Below, piece after piece: positions 1 through 10,760 of a stretch of DNA of 64,000 nt; position 1 is the first letter of the stretch, and each line of letters begins with the position of its first letter. A model generated the notes under the pieces. It was not told where the DNA came from, did not search any database, and saw nothing but the letters and a program-made list of their open reading frames with translations. The DNA comes from Papaver somniferum (taxonomy: Eukaryota; Streptophyta; Magnoliopsida; Ranunculales; Papaveraceae): assembly GCF_003573695.1 (NCBI RefSeq), contig NW_020650970.1, positions 692,665 to 756,664 of the forward strand, given 5' to 3'. Made by a program: the position numbers and the translations under genes.

Positions 1-1111
1 CAGCGGGTCGGGCATGTGGTCACCTTTCTTCTTCTTTGTTCCTTCTTTCTTCTTACCTTTTTCTTGAGCGTCTCCTCCTTGGTCTTGTTGTTGAACTTCT
101 TGTTCTTTTACTTGTTCTTGAAAGACTTCTCTTATCTCTTCATCAACTTCCTTCTCACTTTCATCCTCACCTTCTTCTTCATCACTTTCATCCTCACCTC
201 CTTCTTCATTACTTTCACTCTCATCACTTTCTTCTTCAACACATTTCTTGCCACGACTTTCTTCTTCAACACCTTTATTGCCACGACTTTCTTATTCTAC
301 ATTCATCTCCTCCTCACCACCTTCTTGTTCAGTAGGTGTATCAGAATCAGATTCTTCATGTGTTGGTTGCTCCGCTGAAGGTGGTGGGTCATTGATGCTG
401 ATCCCATTCGCTTTACACCCCGTGGCCCTTCGGTGGGAAGCATTCAAATTTTGACCGCCTTGTCGACGAGGTTCCAAAGGCTTAGGAGTAGCAAGGTCAT
501 GTCTCATCTTATATTTCTTTTCGGCTTACTTTTGTTGGTTGTCCTTGTTTGGCCTGTAGAATACGGAGTTAAGCGACAAATAACAATGAAATCGAATGCA
601 TTTTTTCTAAGTCAAGGTACACAATCGATTTTTGTTAAGTGCTAATGTAAACCGATTCCAGAAATCGGTTTACTCGATATACATATAAAGTCCGATTCCA
701 ACTACACAATCGTTTTTTGAGAAGACATATGTAATTTGATTCCAACAAAATAAAGATCCAGGAATATTGGCTACAACAATCGGGATATTTATACATTAAC
801 GTTCCCCAATTCCTTTTCACATGCAGAACAATCGGTTTATAAGTTGAAGAACATAATCCGTTTCTAACAAGCATCGGGTTACTTCGACATTAACGTATCC
901 CGATTCTGTGAACACTGAAACTTTTTGATTTCAAAATTATCGATTTCTAACCTAATGCATGTTACTAAAACCTATTTTAGAGGATTGGGTTGATAGAAAA
1001 GTACCTGATTCGACCCATTTCTTCCTCTTGTGCGATACGAGAGGCTTCGGATTGTTCTTGCACTTGCTTCGTTCTATTTCGAATCGCTTCAACAAGTCCG
1101 GGATTGTCCAT
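1..1111 (-). pseudogene. Broken two-exon acidic protein gene of element A
   Basis: Proposed exon 1 runs from the ATG at 1111-1109 down to 1005 and encodes a charged helix-like stretch beginning MDNPGLVEAIRNRTKQVQEQ. It ends at a GT donor (1004-1003). Proposed exon 2 starts at 553 after a good acceptor and reads on to the window edge. Joining them keeps the phase, and that frame is the open one in exon 2, which supports the model. Exon 2 carries two in-frame stops (526-528 and 292-294). Past the second stop it becomes a strongly acidic run rich in EEES, ESDE and GEDES, followed by lysine-rich KKKEGTKKKK. I do not recognise the family. It is probably an accessory or transposition protein of the element. 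The C-terminus is cut by the window start. Confidence 0.45.
600..950. repeat. AATCGG / CCGATT repeat cluster in element A
   Basis: Short motifs of the form AATCGGTTTA and its reverse complement TAAACCGATT recur in both orientations, usually 20-40 bases apart, with degraded copies between. They fall inside the proposed intron of the element A gene. The same motif set occurs in element C (49330-49680, 50760-51010, 51890, 53885-53925). Element B carries a related AATCGGTAGG version. Clusters of this kind are typical subterminal transposase-binding repeats, but that function is inferred. Confidence 0.6.
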
Positions 1112-1465
1112 ACTAGAATGATTGCTGTTAGTAGCATACTTAGTTCTTGGTTTCGATATTTTATAGAAGAAAGAAACGATTAATCGTTTTTGAATCGTTG
1201 ATCATCGACGATTTTCGGTTTCAAAAATATAAAAAGAGAGGGAGTAGAGGAGATGAAGAATCGGTTTTTAGGTTATAAATGAAAACTGATTTTTGTTAGT
1301 TAGGTTTATTAAGGATTGATTGGGGTAACTTAGTAATATTAATATTTTTTTGAGGGTAATTTTGGTAGTTTACATAAATATTAGACACCCCTTATCTTTG
1401 TGTATTAGGTAGACGAAGTAATATATAGGCCCCAATTAAGTGGCATATGCCCCAATTTAGCCAGG

Positions 1466-2154
1466 ATCTTTTATCATTACAATTTTTTTTTTTTGCTCAA
1501 TCGTAAATTTTTAATCCAGATTCAAGAGAAAACCAAAATCAGGCTTATAATAAACTGAATGAAAGAAATAAAAGAATACAATTAAAAGAACCTAAAACAA
1601 AAGAGCAAAACCAAAAAGAAACTATACATCGATAAACAGAGATCGAAAAGAGGAGTTGAGAGACGATGCTCATGGGGGATTTGTGAATTGATAAATGAAG
1701 AGAAGATTGAGATCCAGGGAAGATAAGATGGTTGCTACCGTGAATTAAATGGGTTTTTGGGTTGAATCTGGAAGAGACAGCAGCGAGATTGAAGAGGGTT
1801 TATGGAATTGAAAACAAGGAAAAAGAAGAATGGGTTTGGTGGTACTAAAATTTACAGATCGAGAACATAAATTTTGTGCTGATTTTGGTATAAATAGAAA
1901 ATGGGTCTGTGATGATTTAGGGTTCAACTCTGTTGCCGATGACGAATGGATGTTGAGTGAATGCGGCTGTAATGTAATCGGAGTTGAAGTTGTGAGATTC
2001 AAATGAAGACGATGGTGTTGTGGCTTTGTCAGAATACAAGAAATCGAAGATGGGTTGAGCTTGAATGAGTTGTTGTTGCTCTCTAAGATAAATTGATGTT
2101 AAGGGGTAATGGCAGAAATTGAAGTTAGGGTTTGTAGAAAAGAAGAAGCTCAAA
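1466..2154. other. Unassigned sequence left of the copia insertion
   Basis: No gene is recognised. After a T-run near 1480-1494 the sequence is AT-rich. From about 1620 it resembles plant untranslated or intron sequence on the minus strand. Two overlapping minus-strand open frames (1745-2002 and 1917-2258) have no recognisable motif, and one runs into the LTR, so I do not call them. This block is continuous with 7082 onward once the copia element and one TGCAG duplication are removed. Confidence 0.4.
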
Positions 2155-2159
2155 TGCAG

Positions 2160-2399
2160 TGTTAACTCATCATATGTTACGTATGAAAAATAACACACGG
2201 TAACCTGTTTCCAAGTAAATTTGTATTCTAGAAAACCAATCTTAGTTAGGAAACTCATTTCCCTTGCAATTCAAGGAAGTCTTCGTATATAAATAATGTG
2301 TATTTCGTTTGATATTTTCTGTCCAATTCTGTTAATAAAAACACGTTCAAGTCTCTTCTATCTTCTCTTCTGGTTAACCTATAATTCCTAGTATTATCT
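2160..2399 (+). repeat. 5' LTR of copia-1
   Basis: 240 bp, beginning TGTTAACTCATC and ending ATTATCT just before the primer binding site. It aligns end to end with 6837-7076. The TGCAG duplication at 2155-2159 and 7077-7081 fixes its outer boundary. Confidence 0.93.
2286..2295 (+). promoter_or_regulatory. TATA box in the copia-1 LTR
   Basis: TATATAAATA lies about 115 bases before the LTR end, as expected for the U3/R promoter of a short plant copia LTR. The 3' LTR keeps a matching TATATAAATA near 6964. Confidence 0.6.
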
Positions 2400-2407
2400 T
2401 GGTATCA
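2400..2407 (+). other. Primer binding site of copia-1
   Basis: TGGTATCA directly follows the 5' LTR. It matches the start of the usual copia site complementary to the 3' end of initiator methionine tRNA. The match stops after eight bases, so the site has drifted or is short. Confidence 0.75.
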
Positions 2408-2426
2408 TATACCAACGATCCTCATC

Positions 2427-5400
2427 ATGTCAACTGAACCTTCAACCATATCCTCAACTATGTCATCAACTACTTCCGTTTTTATTAACTCGAGTATCTC
2501 TTCTCTACAATCTTCTGTTATGTCATCTATGCAATTTTCTCAACCTCGTCACATCATCACTGTCAAGCTAGATGAAACCAATTACTCGTTGTGGCGTGGT
2601 CAGTTCCTACCGTATCTCCAAGGTTACGATCTCGATGGTCATATTACTGGCACAACACCTTGTCCAGCATCTCCTGTTGATGGTGCAGTTCCTACACCGG
2701 CGTTTCTCTATTGGATAAAACAAGATAAAATTCTAGTAAGTTGGTTGTTCTCTTCTCTTACACCTTCTGTTTTTCGTCATGTTCATCGCCTTACTACAGC
2801 CAAAGAAATCTAGACTTCTCTCGAATCTTTGTATGCTTCTAAATCCGATGCTCAAATCCATCATCTTCACTGTGAGTTGCCTGCACTTAAGAAAGGATCT
2901 CAAACCATGCGCGCATATATCGATCATGCTCGAGACTTGGTTGACAGTCTCGCTGCTGCCAACACCACAGTTACAGATAAGGAGTTTCGTCACTGCCTTC
3001 TTGCTGGTTTAGATAGTTCTTATGATGCTATTGTTACATCCCTCATCACAACCATGATCTCTCTTACAGTCGAAGATTTTCTCACGTTTCTTCTTACGTT
3101 TGAGTTAAGGATTGACCAACATACAAAATCGTTGAACACCCAGCCAGTTGATAATCTCGCTGCACAGTCTCGACAACCTCCATCACGGTTTTCTTCACCA
3201 TCTGCGTCTTCTCATCATCTGTTTCCCAGATTGCTCAATCTCCCTTTTCTAGTAACAACAAAAATCAGCCTCAACGTGGACCTGCTCGCTTTGACACTCA
3301 ACGTGGGCCTGCTCGTTTTGAAACTCAAAGTGGGCCTGCAAATTCTGAAGCTTCAGCTGTAGATTGTCAACTTTGTGGGCGCCAGAATCATGAGGCCCAG
3401 GATTGCTGGAACCCTTATGACAGAAGTTTTTTTCCACCAAGGCGTCAACCACCATCCTCTCTCCCACGGGCTTATGCTGCTTATGGACCTGGTCTTCTAC
3501 CATCACCTGCATGGACACCTGACAGCGGTGCTACAGATCATATCACCAATGATTTTTCTCGTCTTCAATTTCCTACTGAGTATACTGGTCCTGATCAAAT
3601 ACAGATGGGTAATGGTTCTTCTATACCAATTTCTAATGTTGGTTCCTCTATTTTAGGAACTCCCAATCGTAAGTTGCAGCTTCGTGATGTTTTCTTTGCG
3701 CCAAAAATCTCTCACAATCTTCTGTCTGTCTCTCGTCTTACGACTGATAATAATGTCTTATTTGAATTTCATCCAAATTTTTGTCTTGTGAAGGATCGAT
3801 GTACCGGGAAGGTTCTTCTTCGCGGCAGTAGGAAGGGTGGTCTCTATCAACTTGATACTTCATCTCAATCTCCTCAAGCTTGCATAGGAGAACGTGCTAG
3901 TTTACAAGCCTGGCATGCTAGAATGGGTCATCCAATGATGCGCACAGTTCGCAAAGTTATTTCTCAGTTTTCTCTTCCAGTTTCCAACCAAATTATTAGT
4001 TTTTGTTATTTTTTTCATGAGCATAGGAGCCATAAGTTACCTTTTAAATCCAGTACAACTGTTTATTTGAATCCATTAGATTTAATTATCTCCGATGTGT
4101 AGGGACCCTCTCATATTTTATCTAATGAAGGATACAAATATTATGTCATATTTATTGATGTGTATAGTCGTTTTACTTGGATGTTTCCTATGTCTCAAAA
4201 ATCTGAAGTTTTCTCTATATTCTTTTTATTCCAAAAGCATGTTGAAAATCTTTCTAATCGAAAGATAAAAATATTTCAATCTGATAATGCTGCTGAGTAT
4301 CGCAAACTCACTCCGCATCTCCAAGAACTTGGAATTTTTCATCGTTTTTCATGCCCACATACTTCTGAACAAAATGGTTTGGTTGAACGTCGTCATCGTC
4401 ATATTCGTGAAACTGGTCTTACTATCCTAAATATGGCCTCTGTGCCATCCTCATATTGGTATGATTCGTTTTACACTGCTTGTTATTTGATGAATCGTGT
4501 CCCTTCGACTTCCGTTAATAATTCCTCTCCATATGAAGCTCTTTTTGGTCTCCCACATGATTACACTTCTCTTCGTTTAATTGGTTGTCTATGCTATCCT
4601 CACTTGCGTCCATATAGGTCTCATAAAATGGATGCTTTGTCTTCTCCTTGTGTTTGTATTGTCTATAGTCCATCTCATAAAGGTTATAAGTGTCTTCATG
4701 TTTCTACGGGTCGAATATACGTAAGTTGTCATGTTGTTTTTGATGAGACTACCTTTCCCTTTGCATCCGCATCATCACCTTTGCCGGCGTCGACTTCTTC
4801 ACAGGTAACTCCATCCTTGTCGGTTTCTTCACCTCTGGTTTCTTCTCCTCGTTACTCTGTATCTCCTTTACTTTGTCAGCATCCACAACAGCCGACAGCG
4901 CCTATGCTTCGTCAGCATCCACAGCAGCCGACAGCGACTGTTACTAATAATGATGAGCCGCCACCTGCTTCCGTTAATCATCAGCCGTCATATGCTTCTG
5001 TCAATCATCAGCCGCCACCTGCACATGATCAGCCGACAGTACCTGCTATTGTTACAGTTGAACCGACAACACCTGTACATGATCTTTCTAATCATCAGCT
5101 CCAGTACTCATCTGCCACTACATCTACCTCGGTCCCAGCACCAGAAATCATCCCAGCATCTACCTCTGCTAATGTTTCCACGTCTGCAACAGTACCTGCT
5201 CTTACCAACCACCCAATGATTAAAAGGGCTAGAGATGGTATCTTTAAACCAAATTCAAAATATGCTCTTATATGTGATTCAACTCTTGAACCTACTTGTA
5301 TTTATCAAGCTCATAAAGATCCACAATGGCGTACATCATCCAACGACGAGGTCAATGCATTGCTTCGAAATGGTACTTGGTCATTAGTTCCATATCATCC

Positions 5401-6870
5401 TTCTATGAATGTTATTGGATGTAAGTGGGTATTTCGAATCAAACATAATCCTAATGGTACAATTGTACGTCGAAAATCTCGCCTGGTTGCCAAAGGTTAC
5501 AATCAACAAGAGGGGATTGATTACTCTGAAACGTTTAGTCCGGTTGTCAAACCGTGTACTATACGATTATCCTTACATTGGCTTTGTCTTCCAATTGGCC
5601 TATTCATCAACTTGATGTGCATAATGCTTTCTTAGATGGAGAGCTTCAATAAGAGGTGTACATGAAACAACCTCCAGGTTATGTTGATTCTCATTTTCCT
5701 ACAAATGTTTGCAAGTTACATCGTTCTCTTTATGGACTTAAACAGGCTCCTCGTGCATGGTACCACAGACTTAGCACTTTTTTGTTGCAAATTGGGTTTG
5801 TTACTTCAAAGTGTGACTCGTCATTGTTTATTTCCAATGGGACTCATGGTGTTATTTATTTGTTGGTCTATGTGGATGACATTATTGTCACTGGCTCCAG
5901 TACTACAGGTATTACCTCTATTCTCACTCGTTTACAATAAGAATTTGCAATTAAAGACCTTGGTCAGTTGTCTTATTTTCTTGGCATTGAGGCAATTCGT
6001 ACTTCTTCGGGGTTATTTCTTTCTCAACAACGTTATGTTCATGATCTTCTTATTCGAGCAAAAATGGATGGAGTCAAACCAATCACCACTCCATTGAGTA
6101 CTTCTGGTGATATTTCTTCTGATCGTAGTACTTTATTAATTGATGCTACTGATTATCGTAGTATTGTTGGAGCATTGCAATATTTAACGTTTACTCGTCC
6201 ATACCTTGCATTTGCTGTCAATAAAGTTTGTCAATTTATGCATGCTCCTACAGAGTTTCACTGGGGTTTAGTTAAGCGTATTCTTCGTTATCTCAAGCAT
6301 ACAAGTACTTTTGGTATACTTCTTCGGCCATCCCCTTCTTTACAATTATCTTTCAGTGCTTATACTGATTCTGATTGGGCTGGTTCTCTTGATGATCGTC
6401 GTTCTACTAGTGGATATTGTGTCTATTTAGGTGGTAATATTATCTTCTGGAGTGCTCGTAAACAGAAAACAGTTTCTCGTTCTAGTACTGAAGCTGAATA
6501 TCGGGGACTTGCTATTGCTACTGTAGAAATTATGTGGATTCATTCACTAATTTCGGAACTTCGTATATCTACACGCTCTCCTCCAATATTATGGTGTGAC
6601 AATCTTGGTGCAACTTATCTTACAGTTAATCCTATATTTCATGCCCGGACAAAGCATATAGAAATTGATTATCATTTTGTTCGTGATCAAGTCTCTTCCA
6701 AACTTCTTGATGTTCCTTTTATATCCTCTAAAGATCAAATTGCGGATATATTTACAAAACCACTCTCTAAAGACCAGTTTTCTCTTTTAAGGTTCAAGCT
6801 AACGGTTCAGGATAACCCGTTACGCTTGCGGGAGGGTGTTAAATCATCATATGTTACGTGTGAAAAATAA
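2427..6870 (+). pseudogene. Ty1-copia gag-pol polyprotein, broken
   Basis: Begins at the ATG after the LTR leader (MSTEPSTISS). Gag is followed by a CX2CX4HX4C zinc knuckle (CQLCGRQNHEAQDC, near 3368-3409) and a protease motif PDSGATDHI (near 3518). The integrase shows QSDNAAEY and SEQNGLVERR. Reverse transcriptase has GCKWVFRIK and VYVDDII (near 5870). RNase H has YTDSDWAG and TEAEYR, ending ADIFTKPLS. Stops lie at 2811-2813 and 4100-4102 (both look like TGG to TAG), 5650-5652 and 5938-5940. Frame changes occur near 3218 and 5568. The pre-integrase finger has also lost its second cysteine (FCYFF). The frame continues to 6870, inside the 3' LTR. Confidence 0.92.
6827..6836 (+). other. Polypurine tract of copia-1
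   Basis: TGCGGGAGGG, purine-rich apart from its first bases, ends exactly at the first base of the 3' LTR. This is the expected place for second-strand priming. Confidence 0.75.
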
Positions 6871-7076
6871 CACACGGTAACCTGTTTCCCAAGTAAATTG
6901 TATTCTAGGAAACCAATATTAGTTAGGAAACTCACTTCCCTTGCAATTCAAGGAAGTCTGTGTATATAAATAGTGTGTATTTCGCTTGATATTTTCTGTA
7001 CAATTCTGTTAATAAAAACACGTTCAAGTCTCTTCTATCTTCTCTTATGGTTAACCTACAATTCCTAGTCTTATCT
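6837..7076 (+). repeat. 3' LTR of copia-1
   Basis: 240 bp, beginning TGTTAAATCATC and ending TTATCT, followed by the TGCAG duplication. It matches the 5' LTR apart from roughly 14 substitutions and two compensating single-base indels. Confidence 0.93.
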
Positions 7077-7081
7077 TGCAG

Positions 7082-7639
7082 AGAATGGGTGTTTATCGGT
7101 GTTAGACACATATCAGAATTGAGTTCCTAGTGATGAAATTGAAACGAGTTACAACTCGTATCTAAAGAACGGGTATGTGATGACCCTGTTAATGGATTAA
7201 GTATGGATAGCTGGAGGTGAATTGAAGCAGAGATAGAGCAGGAATTGGTGGTGATGTAACTGCTTGAAGAAGAATTGCAGTTGTGAGTGAAAAAGAATTG
7301 AAGTCTGCTGCTGTTGTTGAGATGAAATGTTGTAATGAAGCTACAATAGATGTATGTTACGATTGACACAGGAGAAGACCAAATATAAGCCTGAAAAATG
7401 ACCGGAAATCAGCCATAAACATAGGAAACTCTGTCCATTTTTATGCTCCGACGATCCAACTCAGTGATGCCATCGATCCAACTCAGCTGAGTAAGACCAG
7501 TTAGCCGAGTAAGATGCTGACTAGAAAGCCGAATCTCTCCTCCTTTGACTTCCTTGACCGCTAGAGACTGTTAGTATGACCGTTAACTTTAACATAACAG
7601 TGACGGCGGCCATATTTCAGGCGGAATTTCGGTGATCCC
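7082..7639. other. Unassigned sequence right of the copia insertion
   Basis: Continuation of the block at 1466-2154. There is no convincing open frame. It contains a small repeat of CGATCCAACTCAG (about 7453 and 7473). The texture (many GAAG, TTGCAG and GTTGTTGAG words) is like the interior of elements D and E, but I could not align them by eye. Confidence 0.35.
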
Positions 7640-8319
7640 GAGAAGTTTTCATGCGGCCAAAAATATAGAAATTTGTGAAGAATTCTCTAGACTCATCTAG
7701 ACTCATGGGTTTGAGGAATTGGACTTGAATTGGAAAAGTGAAGATGAAAGATTTGAGAAAGACAAGGACTTGGAAAGAAGACTTACAAAGGGAAAGGGAT
7801 TCTATTCCTAAGAGGATTGCTAGGAAATTGAAGCCTATAAATAGAGAAGTTCTCTACACACCTCTACACACACAACACTTCTCTTTTCTTTATTCTTTGT
7901 GTGAACTCCTTATCATGAGTAGCTAATTTTCTTATTGATTAAGGATGAATTCCTAGTTCATAACATGATTTGAGTTTTTGTTTTAAAATCTACCTTAAAT
8001 TTTTTCACATGATTATCGTTTGTTTTTACTAATAGGAATGTTTATACATTCATGGTTGATTGATAGATTGTTTAGCCTGGCATTTTTAGGGGTGACCCAA
8101 AAGGAATTAGGGGCGACACTAAAAGCCAAAAAAGGTCATCCAAACATAATTCTAAGCTACCCCTTATCTCTGATTTTTCGAAATGGCCAATATGCCCTCA
8201 TATAATCGGGAGCCTACACCATAATCGGTAGGTTAGAGGTGAATCAGTAGGTTGAATTGAAACTATACCTACCGATTGTAGTGTAGATACTTCGTCTAAT
8301 AATCCCTTGTATAATCGGT

Positions 8320-8930
8320 AGGTTATCCAACTTGTAAGACTATCGATTATAAGGAGCCCTATATTCAACCTTGGCCAAATTCCATAGGTTCTGAGGGGTG
8401 CAGAGCCAACCATAACCATTTGGCTTAAGTTGCGGATGTAGCCATAATTGGAAACTAAATAGGTTACAAAACCTACCGATTATAAGTTGCCCCAAAATGA
8501 GTTTTTTCTAAAATCCTTCACGTAATGAATTTTGAAACCTGTTATAATCGGAAGTTTGTACAGCTTAACAACCTACCGATTATAAGGAGCCCCAAATCGA
8601 ATCCTTGCCAAATTCCATAGGTTTTGAGCGTACACAGCCAGCCACAACCACTTGGTTCGTGTTTTGGATGCAGCGATAATCAGAAGTTTAATATGTTCCA
8701 CAACCTTCCGATTATAAGTTGCCCCAAAATGAGTTTTTTCAAAAATCCTTCATGTAATGAATTTTGAAATCTAGCCTAATCCGTAGGATATATTACTTCT
8801 TACCGTCTGATTATACGAAGCCCCAAATCCAACCTTTGCCAAAATCCATAGGTTTAGAGGGTACATAGCCAGGCATAACCATGTGGCTCGTGAATTTTGA
8901 AATTAGCTATAATCGGTAGGATATACAACT
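8320..8930 (+). repeat. About 233-bp tandem repeat in element B
   Basis: Roughly two and a half diverged units. Landmarks CCATAGGTT..GAG recur near 8381, 8616 and 8848 (spacings about 235 and 232). Each unit contains GAGCCC, an AGTTGCCCCAAAATGAG segment and paired AATCGG/CCGATT motifs around gaps of 20-30 bases. Confidence 0.75.
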
Positions 8931-9124
8931 TATAAAGTTCCCGATTATATAAATAATTGGAAGTGTAATCTTGTAATCGGTAGTCTGCGGTCTATATATT
9001 AGTGTTTGGAAAAAAAATTTGGGTCATTGTGAGATATCTTCTGATTGAGTGAGAGAAGAAGAAGAAAAAAAAAAAAGAAGGGGTATATGTCGCCAACTTC
9101 CGATTGTTTCCAACTTCCATAAAC

Positions 9125-9313
9125 ATGGATGGGTACGAAGAAGAACGTGAAGTTGTTGAAGTTCAAGGTTCACTACCGTTTAGAGATGACGATTTGGGGT
9201 ATATGTTGAATGATCCAAACTTTAATGGAGATGAAACCCTAAACGACGACGCTTTCATGGAAGAATATGGAGAATCACCCGAGATCGAAGCTAACGATGC
9301 ATCAAACGTACAG
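9125..9313 (+). CDS. Acidic first exon of an element B gene
   Basis: The open frame starts at an ATG in good context (AAACATGG) and encodes 63 residues beginning MDGYEEEREVVEVQGSL. It is strongly acidic, with FRDDDLGYM, GDETLNDD and EEYGESPEIE. It stops at an AG|GTATGT splice donor after 9313. A 3' exon was not recognised downstream, so the gene may be truncated. The product is unknown. An acidic protein also occurs in element A, but I see no clear sequence match between them. Confidence 0.4.
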
Positions 9314-9992
9314 GTATGTTGTTATCAAACTTGGGTGTTAACCTTCCTGCTATCACATCTTCACGTCTTGTTTCATGATACCATGTTTTGACAATGACCA
9401 AATCTTCAGCTGCGTCAAACGTTGCCATGCTTGTTAGTTGAGATATAGAATGAATTCACAAGAGTAGACGATGGAAAATGTATTTGTAGAATACACAATG
9501 CTATATATGTGTTGTTTGGTGCATAAATAAGAAGAAATTACCCTCCTTATATATATGAGAGTCCCAACGTCTCTATTTTTTGAAAATATGGCCGTTGATG
9601 CGTACTTTTAATAAGACTGTACTGAAATTACGCACAATTATTCCACACAGTCGGTAGGAAATTGTTGAACCAAAGAAACCGATTATGAGTAATCGATAGA
9701 TATTGATAGTTATATACTTCTGATTATAGGCTGTTTTGTCAACAGAGTTCTCAGTCTCATTAGAGTAGTATAATCGGAGGTTTATCAATATGTATAATCA
9801 ACCGATTGTGTGTGGTTTTCGAGGCACGGCTAGATACTTTTGAAATTAATAGCCGTTGGAGTATAATCGGTAGGTATATAAAGAAATCAAATTTCCGGTT
9901 TTCATAAATATTTTGAAATTCATAACAATATCACCTACGTATCATCATAATTTTACATTGAACTTCCACAATTTTATTACAAGGTATTGTGA

Positions 9993-10408
9993 TTAGCGTT
10001 GTGGACGTATTGGACGAGTCCTAAACGGATTAAATCTTTCCATCGCCCTAAGGATTCTAAAATGAGCTTCATAACGGAAGCTTGATCTTTTCCATCTCCT
10101 CCATTCCCCGAGAGATCGTGCTATAACCTCATCATTGGTTTCACCCCTCAATCGATATTGATTCACAAGATAATTTAAATGGACGAATTTGTCGACGTGT
10201 CTGTGTATTGAAACAACGGAGTGGCGGTTGTTTGGGTTACCTATGTCGGCGTAGAATTTTTCGTGAATTCTCCTTAAATAACTCATACTCATTAGCCTCC
10301 TTGCCTACCTTCTTCTCCTCGTCTTGGATAGAATTGAACACAGCGCCTACACAAAGATAAATCTTCTTCAATCGTGAACTCCGTAGGATTAATGAATGGT
10401 TGTGCCAT
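9993..10408 (-). pseudogene. SANT/trihelix-like protein of element B, frameshifted
   Basis: The ATG at 10408-10406 opens a frame with FTIEEDLSLCRR, which fits the first helix of plant SANT/trihelix-like proteins such as PIF/Harbinger ORF1 (pattern F-T-x-E-E-D-x-x-L-C). That frame stops within 40 codons. A frame shifted by two continues the domain from about 10310 with RRIHEKFYADIGNPN, then HVDKFVHLNYLVNQYRL and SSFRYEAHFRILRAMERF, ending at 9995. One frameshift near 10310-10330 therefore separates the halves. The order helix, GNPN loop, QxR, then aromatic F-x-Y-E-x-x-F is shared with the broken gene in element C (51207-51806). The expected role is DNA binding at the element's ends, which is inference. 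Confidence 0.6.
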
Positions 10409-10511
10409 TATGTTGAAGATGATGTTGGAGAGAGTTTAAAGGTATTTGTGTTCCATATAGGGTAAAAGGATACAATCCTTATATAGAGTTTAGAGTTCAA
10501 ACAGCTCTATT

Positions 10512-10760
10512 TTGCAGGGGAAACTGTATAATCGGTAGTCAAATAAGGTACTTTCCCTTCCGATTATACAGTTTCCCCAAATTTTGTTTTTGCCGAAATC
10601 TCAATTTCTCGAATTTGAGAACTAGTATAATCGGTAGTCAAATAAGGTACTTTCCCTTCCGATTATACAGTTTCCCCAAATTTTGTTTTTGCAGAAATCT
10701 CAATTTTTTCGAATTTGGGAACTAGAATAATCTGTAGTTAATACGACTTCCGATTACACA
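10512..10760 (+). repeat. About 99-bp tandem repeat in element B
   Basis: Two nearly identical units and part of a third. TAATCGGTAGTCAAATAAGG begins near 10528 and again near 10625, each followed by a CCGATTATACAG partner and TTTCCCCAAATTTTG. Each unit contains an inverted AATCGG...CCGATT pair. Confidence 0.8.

Larger units (their letters stand above)
1..1465 (-). mobile_element. DNA transposon A, right part only (CCTGG family)
   Basis: The right terminus lies at 1465. Read on the minus strand it begins CCTGGCTAAATTGGGGC and repeats a TTGGGGC core about 20 bases inward. This closely matches the left end of element C at 48954, which begins CCTGGATAGTTTGGGC and has the same second core. The body holds AATCGG/CCGATT repeats (about 600-950) and a broken two-exon gene read leftward. 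The left end is outside the window, so the target duplication cannot be tested; the eight bases after the end are ATCTTTTA. Assignment to one family with elements B and C is inference from TIR and repeat similarity. Confidence 0.6.
2160..7076 (+). mobile_element. Full-length Ty1-copia retrotransposon (copia-1)
   Basis: This is a complete 4.9-kb element. Two 240-bp LTRs start TGTTAA. They are flanked by an exact 5-bp target duplication TGCAG (2155-2159 and 7077-7081). A primer binding site follows the 5' LTR directly, and a purine tract GCGGGAGGG abuts the 3' LTR. The internal order is gag, protease, integrase, reverse transcriptase, RNase H, which is the Ty1-copia order. By eye the LTRs differ by about 14 substitutions and two 1-base indels, so the insertion is not recent. 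The coding region has four stops and two frameshifts, so the copy is not autonomous. Confidence 0.95.

Noticed and set aside
16..454. Plus-strand open frames rich in F, L and S
   Set aside because: They are the reverse complement of the acidic minus-strand frame. The GAA/GAG-rich coding reads better on the minus strand.
1745..2258. Overlapping minus-strand open frames beside copia-1
   Set aside because: One runs into the LTR. Serine/threonine/proline-rich composition without motif.
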